Source: Akebia trifoliata (taxonomy: Eukaryota; Streptophyta; Magnoliopsida; Ranunculales; Lardizabalaceae). Taken from it: a stretch of 64,000 nucleotides of DNA. Under the pieces are notes generated by a model. The model was not told the origin of the DNA. It made no database searches and saw only the letters and a program-made list of their open reading frames with translations. The DNA lies in contig CM030711.1 of assembly GCA_017979445.1 (NCBI GenBank), positions 18,430,922 through 18,494,921 on the forward strand, in the 5' to 3' direction. Each line of letters opens with the position of its first letter. The first letter of the stretch is position 1. Made by a program: the position numbers and the translations under genes. This document shows positions 56,607-64,000 of the stretch, one piece after another.

Positions 56607-59594
56607 CTAGTCTTCAACTTTCTTCTCCTTAACTTCTATGCTTACTTCCTTTTCGGGCCATTCCATGCCAAAAAAGATTTCAAACCCCGGCAGACGAGTA
56701 CCTGTGATGTGATCAATGAACGGCTCTGGGAACCCACAGTAGCGGAAGTCTTCTCCTTCTTTCACAAAATAACCATTGAGGGTCTTTCGATATGGCTTCA
56801 TTTTAATGAGATCTGTGGTACGCCTTTGCCTTTTAGCAATGGCCTTATCCCGTTTTGTCTTCCAGTATTGGGCCCAATCTTCCTTAGTAGGTTTATATCC
56901 TAGTCTGAATGTGTCGATGACCTCTTTAATCACTGGTGCCTCCTTAATACCTTGCTGCTTGCGACCTAAGCCCATACCAGGGAAGAATCTCATTTTCTTG
57001 AATATATTGGCCATGTAGCAATTAGAGGTATTTTCCATTGGAAAATATTCTTTCATGGCTTGATCTCATTGGACTGAGCATATCTTTTCAAACTCGAACC
57101 CACTGAGCTCTACTCCTTGTTGTTATGGTTGAATTTCAAGCAACGGCTCATCCTTAGCTTCAGTACTGTTCATAATCCCTACAATTTCAGCATCTCCATA
57201 GAGAGTAATCACTAGCCCATCCTTGATAAACTTGACCTTCTGGTGTAGCGTAGAAGGGATGGCTTTGATTTGGTGTAACCATGGTCTCCCTAACAATAAA
57301 TTGAAAGAAGACTGGATGTCAATAACCTGAAATTTCATAGGAAATTCGACTATGCCAGTGGACAGTCGAAGGTGCAAAATTCCCAGTACATCCCTCTTGG
57401 TGTTATCATAGGCTCTAACACCTTGATTAGTAGGTTTGAGGTCTTCAGCCTTAAACCCAAGACAAGTAGCAGTTTTTAGAGGGAAAACATTCAGTGCACT
57501 TCCGTTATCGACCAAAACCAAAGGTACCCTCATCCCGTTACAGTCAACTGTAATGTGCAACGGCTTAGTGTGGTTTGCCCCTTCTTTTGGGAGATCCGAG
57601 TCCGAGAAGGATAAGATATTCTCCAAGTAAGTTGCCCCTACTATACTGGCCAGCTGATCTAAAAAAGTATCAAGGGAGACTTGGGCTGCGTTTAGTGCTT
57701 TCAGAACAGCTTCCTTATGAGCATTGGAAGCCATGAGTAAATCCCATACTGAGATATTGGCCCCTGATTTTTTTAACTGTTTGATCACGGAGTTATCTTC
57801 TTCGATGCTTTCCTTAGTGGGATCATCTCCTTCCTTTCTTGCCAGGGCTGTAGGATTATCAACACAGAGTTCTTGTGGCTTAAAAACTCTTCCCCCTCGA
57901 GTCATATGTCTAACTTCATCACAGGAAAGGGGGAAAGGCTCATCTTCCTCAGTCAACAAGTATGGATCTTCGGCTGTCAAAGGTTCAGGGTTTTTCAGAT
58001 TCATTTGGGCCAACAGGTAACTAGTGAACGCGGGACTATCGTAAAGAGGTGGGGATAAACAATAGGTATCATCCGAGGTTAAATCAAATGGTTCATAGTT
58101 TGTGGTGAAAACCTCATCAGTGAAGGCTATCCCGGCAAGGGGGTAACTGGGCAATTTAACTTGGATTGGATGGATGAGAGAAACAGGGTCGAATGGTAAT
58201 GGGGTGTGAGAAACCATGTTCAGGGTTGGTGGAGGTTGATAAGCAGGTCGTGGATTAGTGGTGACATTTGGTGGGCTAGGGATGGTGACATTTTTGTTGT
58301 CAATAAGGTTTTGAATGGCATGGCGCAAGGTGATACATCGATCCGTGTGATGGCAAGGATTTTGATGGAACTTGCAGAACACGTTAGCATTGTGTCTAGC
58401 TGGCAAGGGATTAGGTAAAGGTCGGGATTGGATAGGGGTAAGAAGCCCTTTTTTCATCAATTTGTGAAGCGCTACAGTGAGACTCATCCCTAGATTGGTG
58501 AACTGACGCGGAGTCCGAGGTTGACTTGGGTGAACCTGGTTATTAGTCCGGGTTGGGGGTTGAGCTGGGGTAACTGAGGTACTGGCGATGTAAGTATGGT
58601 TGATGTTGGGTTTGGGAACATATGGTTTCTTAGGCTTGTTATCTAAGGGGTTAGAAAGGATCCCAGAGGCAAATGCATCTTCAAGTTGGCTCCCAGTTTG
58701 CAACAATGATTCAAAAGTAGGGAGGTATTGGGCCACTAGGTGTTGAGCATATCCTTGAGAAAGGTTCTTTAGGATAATTGCTACTTGTTCCTTCTCCGAA
58801 GGTCTATCCCATATTTGAGAAGCCTTGGCCCTCCAGCAACCAATGAAATCAGTGAATGTCTCCCCATTTTTTTGTTTAGTTGCTTCCAAATCCCTTCTTG
58901 AAGTCTCAATCTCGGTATTGTACTTATACTGATGCCAGAAGGCCTTTGACATGTTTTCCCACGTACCCACAGTAACTGGATCTTGAGACATTAACCAACG
59001 TAGTGCTGATCCTGATAAAGTTCTTTGGAACAAAAATGTCATCTGTTCGTCGCTGAGCCCCATAGTGCGCATGTTGGTAACATACACCTTAAGATGTGTT
59101 TTCGCACACCCTGTCCCACTGAACTTGTCCATCTCAGGCATCACAAACTTTTCTGGCAAATGGATTCTAAGGATGCGATTCAAAACTTCAATGCCTGCTG
59201 CAATTTAATTAATACCCTTTATACTCTTCATCGCTGACTCCAATTGAGACATTCTATTAGATAACGCCGGATTTTCATCAACATACTCTTCGTCTCCGTC
59301 GAGCTCAAAGACTTCACGTGGACGTTTCTCTTCAACCTTTTTCCCCTTTGGGTCATCTAAGGGAATTCCCGTTGATTCTGAGGTCTGTTCTAACATTTCC
59401 ACTTTGCCTTTTATATTGCTGATATAATTGGCAAAGGCTGCCAAGATCTTACGGATCTCTGTGAGCTCAGATTCTAAAGCCATCTCTGCTTGTTGACTTG
59501 ATATTGTGGTTCTTTCTAACCGACTGGACTTACGACTCCAACTAGGAGGTGGACGCTTGAGTTTGGGCGCAATGATAATCCTATATGACCCCAT
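56607..59594 (-). pseudogene. gag-pro: Gag-protease polyprotein (element D), three internal stops
   Basis: The ATG is at 59594 (MGSYRIIIAPKLKRPPPSW). The N-terminal frame stops at about 59205, where A reads GIDEIAA and D has a stop for Glu. The main open piece is 59183-57123 (686 codons): gag core TLSGSALRWLMSQDP, a knuckle-like C-x2-H-x5-H-x3-C (FCKFHQNPCHHTDRC) at about residues 267-282, then an aspartic protease with DNGSALN at about residue 558. A TAA at 57123 replaces Glu, and a TGA at about 57063 replaces Trp. The last piece (57056-56607) carries a G-patch-like glycine motif (FFPGMGLGRKQQG). Gag packages the RNA; protease matures it. The G-patch after the protease is a trait shared with some other retroelement proteases and may bind nucleic acid. 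Confidence 0.85.
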
Positions 59595-59786
59595 CAAAGG
59601 TAGATTTAGTCAATTTCAGTATTACCCCCTTGATAACATTTTTAAGAATCATTTTACTGAGGTTTGTGCACCAATCCATTAATTAATCCATTCACACAAT
59701 GAGTATTTGAAAAAGAGATATTTATTCAAAAAAGAAAGATAGTTTTATTGAAAATGATTGACAATGTGTTCTTATTAAAACATCTT

Positions 59787-60968
59787 TCAACAAATTTGAT
59801 TTGAACTATTTTTACATGAACGCTTGGCTTTGTCTTGATGGTCATCAGGATTGCTGTCAGGCTTGACCCTCTTGGCTCTAACAACTGGTTCTCTGAATTC
59901 TGCTGGTCCGTCTGGATACCCTAAGGTGCGCTTGTTCCAAGCTTTCTCAATGAGGTGTACTAACTTTTCAGTTAAAGGCTCGGGGGAAAAGAAAGCTTTG
60001 TGCTGAGGTAAGGATAACTCTGTAGGTACATCGTACTGTTCTGGGATCACATTAGGATGGTAAAAAGATGTTTCTTCTAAACCAATCAGACGGACATAGT
60101 AGGATCCTTTGGTTCCTAGAACAGGGGGATCAGTCATCCACCAAGGGCACCTAAAATCGATATGACAGGCAAGGCAAGAGTCTAACCATTTGCTCCAAGC
60201 TTTGATTGAGTTATAATGTACTAACAGGTTTCTCTTGGAAAAATGTTCTGGCCCATATTCGAGGTTTGAAGGAACCTCTACGATTTTGAGACGGTCACAA
60301 AGCCACATATAGAGTAAGTAGGGGCTTCCCTTGAAGCTTTCCCGCTCACCATTTTTTATGGCATCTAAACCTAAGAAGGTTTCGGCTAGGATGAGAGGTA
60401 CTGGGTTGGCTTTCCTTGAGAGTTGAGAGGCTATATCTATGAAGGACTCAGGGATAGTTTGGCCATCACTATTAGAAGTCAATATGTATTGGGCTAAAAT
60501 TCCTAGACATAATCTATAATCTCTAGTGGCTCGCCAGGCTTCGGGTTTTACATTGATAGGGTGACTGCGGGAGCGATACGGGCCCAGTAACGGTACTAAA
60601 TTCAATCTCCCGTCATTGACTAAGACTTTGGCTTCTTCCTTGAAAATGTTTAGTCCTGTGGCGAGTTCACCAGAATATCCGGTCTTCAATGAGGGCCTGA
60701 CTAGAGGTCCTGAAGTGGATATCCTCATGATGCCGCAATAATCCTCGTGAGTAGGGCATAAATGCATATATCCCATATGGAATATGTGAAGATAGGGGTT
60801 CTATCGCTTAGCCATAGCATGTAAGAGGTTCCAGTCTATCTCAAAGTCATGGAAGTAAAGAGCACTCCTCAACATGAATCTCCCAAAATTGATCTTCTCT
60901 ACAGGGTGCATTCCTACGACGGTTGTTTTGACTAACTGATCGATTGGGTTATCGCCTGCGACTAGCAT
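59787..60968 (-). pseudogene. ORF1 pseudogene (element D)
   Basis: ATG at 60968 (MLVAGDNPIDQL). The same protein as in A, but TAG stops it at 60798-60800, at the very Trp codon (MAKRWNPY) that is TGA in B. After the stop the frame is open from 60776 to the normal end SSNQIC at 59787. No other break is seen. Function is unknown; plant-mobile-domain-like. Confidence 0.8.
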
Positions 60969-63900
60969 CCTGGTTTGACACAAAAGGGTATTTTAGTACT
61001 CTTCCAAGGTCCATGTAAAAGATCAATTTTTTATTTTCTTTTGGAAAATCTTATTCTTATGAAAAATATTTTTTCTGGAAAACGTTTCTTCTAAAGAACA
61101 CTTCTTTTGGAAAATAATCTTTTCTGGAAAATATTTTCTTTCTGTAAACTATTTGTCTTCTTTTGCAAATTTGATTTCCATTTTGATTTAACTGGCCCGG
61201 TCCATCATGATTGTTGGATCGGGATGGACTGGGTCATTATTGTAAAAGAATGGATTCTTTATTGGGTCGGTACACCCATTTTAATTTTCAAATTTTTTAT
61301 TATTATTTTGATCCTTGAGGACAATCATACACTTTGATCTCATCATTCACATCACTCACATACATTCATCAATCACATGCATTCATTCAATAAACAACCC
61401 GGGAACACCCACGATAAGTTCGAGTCGTGACCTACTAGGAAGGTTTCTAAACTCTAAGCTTACTACGTGCAATGCATTTTTATCTAGCCACCCTTGCCCA
61501 AGCACACCTATATACCTTTCGATACGTGGTGACTTGGTTTGATATACCGTATAGGTGATAATCTAAAACCTCAATTCACTTCTCTGAAGCCAAAAACAGC
61601 CAGTTCGATCTCCAGTTGAGAGGTGGTGTACAATGCTGAGCAAGGGCCCACTTAAATACCTCTCGTCTAGAATAGACGTAGTCTATCCCCCTCGTACAGT
61701 AGGGTACAGTAGGGCAAGATCTTGCTTAGGCACCGGTTTTGACCAAGAAGTGCAATTGATATACTTAGATTATCTTTTATACCTACGGGTATGAGTCAAG
61801 AGTTGTAGCTTTCATAAATGGTTTGGCATCCCACGAGGGGACTGACCACGTACTAGTACTACGTTGGCAATCAGCACATGTGACTGTGTGGCTAACAATA
61901 GGTCAAAGGCTCAGGTCGCTCCAGCCTGGGTGCATCAATATACTTCTCAGAATCACCTGATCAGACGGTACTGATGCCCCCAGTTTGATATACCCTAAGG
62001 TACGTGACTGGAGTTATGATTTTCATGAATGACGTCGCATCTCCAAAGAGATCGGGCCACGCACTAGTGCCACGTTGGCTATATGGGACGTGTAAGTGGA
62101 AAAAACAGTAAACGTGCATGTGGTGTGTGCAAAACAGGGTGGGGTGTGCCCGGGGCCTTTTCCAAACACATGGGCCCACGGATGCAATCAAACCAATCAT
62201 TACAACATGAATTACATGAATATTTAATTGAAATAAACACTATCCTAATCACATGAATACTTAATCAAGATCAAAACCATTCAAATCACATGATTAAAGA
62301 TGAGGATATCAAGCATATAGCAAGCATTTAATCCAACATTATTTCCTTATGTATTCCAATCGAGGGTTATTTCGGATGGCCCAAAATAATTAAGAAAATC
62401 ATATTGCATCGAGGATCACTGGATATTCGTTAGGATGGAGATTTTAAAATCAAATACCCATTTTTTTTTTTTAAATCAAAAACAAAATCCCAATAAAAAT
62501 TTAGCCAACAAATGGATCGTTGTTGACAAACCATCTTTTACTAGTGTCACCCCAATTTCCACGTAAATCATTAAGATGTCATTAGAACAATTGGTGTGTC
62601 AAAATAACAAATCATTCAGCCGCAAAGAGGGTTGCCAACAATTAGAACAACATTGGGGTGTATTAGCAATCCATTATTAATTTATAACACATCAATCCTT
62701 TAGAATAAATAATTGCCCACATATGGATTGGTGTGTTACAAATAAAAGCTTGAGATAAACTAAACAACCACAATCTTCATTAGTTAAATTAAGCAATTAT
62801 TTCATAAAAAATATGCTTATTTAGTTGTAATTTCTCATCTAATCCAATGATTCTGATCCCAGAAATTTTAAGAAATAAACATCAAAAATTAAAAGGGTTC
62901 AAAACTAAACGGATTGACTTAGATGTTGTCATCAATCTCCATAGCATGTCGATGTTCTCGACAAATTCCTAAACAAAAACAAAAGTTTCAACAAAAAACA
63001 AAAACTAATTTTGTGAAAATAGATCAACTGAGATCTGCCCGTTCCAAATCCAAGAGATTTCTTGCACCTATCCGATCTACCGTTTAAAAGCAACCGAAAC
63101 CAAACCCAGAATTTCAACGTTTCTACAGTTCGATTTATGTTCATCATACCAATCTGATATATGTGAGTTGAAGAACATAAACAACCAACAAGATCAACCA
63201 AAACCGGCAGTGATGTATGAGGTTTGAATCTAAATAAAATTTCGATAGAATTAGTTTTTAAAAAAAAAAAAAAAAAACAAACCAGAACAGATTTAGTTTC
63301 TTTTTTTTTTTTAAACTCTGTTTCTTTGGGAGGGATTGACAATAACCAGCAACCTTCAAGCTCTCCTTGACAGATGAAAGAGACAATGGTCTTTTTCAAG
63401 ATCGGGTGACCTCGACAAATCCGAGCTTTGCACTTCTTTCTTAGAATGGATCAAAAGAATTTCAATTAATGATCTCAAACCAATAGCCATGATTGATGAA
63501 GAAAGCTAAACTGACTGTCCCTTGTTGAAGATGATGGAACTAGATGGACAGAGATCAATTTCCCCTTTTTAAAAAAAAAAAAATCGATTGAACCGATCGA
63601 TCTTGAATCAGCCGATTCGGATTGAAGTCGTTGGAACTAGATTGGTTTCAGATATGGTTCGGTTCGAGAAGATGAACCAGATCAGTTTCTGGTTTGGTTC
63701 AGTTGAGGACAATGAAGTAATAAACAGATTAAAACACCAAGATCAAATCGATTTTGAGAGTGATTAATCTCTTTAAAACAACGAATTCGATCCTAGATTC
63801 CAGCCGATCGGTTTGGCTTGGTCTCTGTTGGAAAGAACGAACCCATTTGCTTCTCTTAAGAAGATGATGTGGTTGTATAAAAACGAAATTTTTGTTATTA

Positions 63901-64000
63901 TACACCACTTAACTATTGGTGTAAACAGAACCAAAAACAAACGAAATTTTTTTTGAAAAAAAAAATCGATTTTTTTTACACCAGCCCCTCACATTGCTGT
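60969..64000 (-). other. Leader of element D, running to the window edge
   Basis: It contains the palindrome cluster (about 61020-61150) and the conserved leader zone (61330-62390). The antisense 113-codon ORF is cut to 53 codons here (61633-61794). From about 62400 the sequence no longer matches A or C: it is AT-rich with poly-A/T runs (62460, 63260, 63300, 63570, 63960) and I see no gene. The 155-codon frame at 62932-63399 has no recognisable domain. No primer-binding site or LTR is reached. Confidence 0.65.

Larger units (their letters stand above)
47735..64000 (-). mobile_element. Element D: most complete Tat/Ogre-like copy
   Basis: Reading right to left: leader, ORF1, gag-pro, pol (split by a solo LTR), 3' untranslated region with a 34-bp array, polypurine tract, truncated 3' LTR. 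The 5' LTR is not in the window. If the leader is as long as A's, the primer-binding site should lie within a few hundred bases to the right. A handful of point mutations separates it from an open coding set, so it is the best reference for the family here. Confidence 0.85.

Noticed and set aside
62932..63399. 155-codon minus-strand frame in the leader of D
   Set aside because: Low-complexity, F- and K-rich from poly-A/T runs; not present in other copies and no domain.

Overview
This window looks like repeat-dominated nuclear DNA of a flowering plant, probably a eudicot. It is AT-rich, its introns are short GT-AG introns, and almost every recognisable gene belongs to one family of Ty3/Gypsy LTR retrotransposons of the Tat/Ogre type. 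The family traits visible here are a long leader, an extra ORF1 upstream of gag, a gag-protease unit followed by a G-patch-like segment, a reverse transcriptase with a decayed first RNase H, a second (archaeal-type) RNase H, an integrase, a very long 3' untranslated region with tandem arrays, LTRs of about 1.7 kb, and a primer-binding site of the tRNA-Arg kind reported for Ogre. I see no host gene and no tRNA or rRNA gene.

Layout. 1-7795: element A, minus strand, 5' half only (gag running off the left edge, an open ORF1, leader, primer-binding site, 5' LTR). A sits in the leader of element B. 7796-21475: element B, plus strand, with all coding parts but many stops and frameshifts, a 34-bp array and a 3' LTR. 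21476-21828: a foldback MITE-like element. 21829-25732: unassigned DNA, then a decayed PIF/Harbinger DNA transposon. 25733-26153: the 3' end of element G. 26154-32795: element E (3' LTR, 77-bp array, a diverged gag). 32796-35341 and 45178-47734: two halves of element F, split by element C (35342-45177). C, E and F have lost most or all of pol. 47735-64000: element D, minus strand, the best copy, interrupted in reverse transcriptase by a solo LTR (53546-55287) with a perfect 5-bp target duplication. D's 5' LTR should lie just beyond the right edge.

How it fits together. In a complete copy, ORF1, gag-pro and pol would supply coat protein, protease, polymerase, two RNase H domains and integrase. 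None of the copies seen here is intact. The stops I could compare are mostly C-to-T or G-to-A changes, as expected for methylated, silenced repeats. A and B face away from each other on either side of one LTR and form a large inverted repeat.

The most unusual signal is in the 3' untranslated regions. Each element carries tandem arrays at the same place. The arrays differ in sequence (33/34-bp, about 50-bp, 77-bp), but every unit contains a short inverted repeat. In three of the four repeat families, sequence variants keep the arms paired (for example CCAAG/CTTGG against CCGAG/CTCGG). A 113-codon antisense ORF in the leader, and TTGACY-rich tandem repeats upstream of the LTR TATA box, are the next most interesting signals. 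Assignments rest on reading motifs and comparing copies within the window by eye; no database search was possible.
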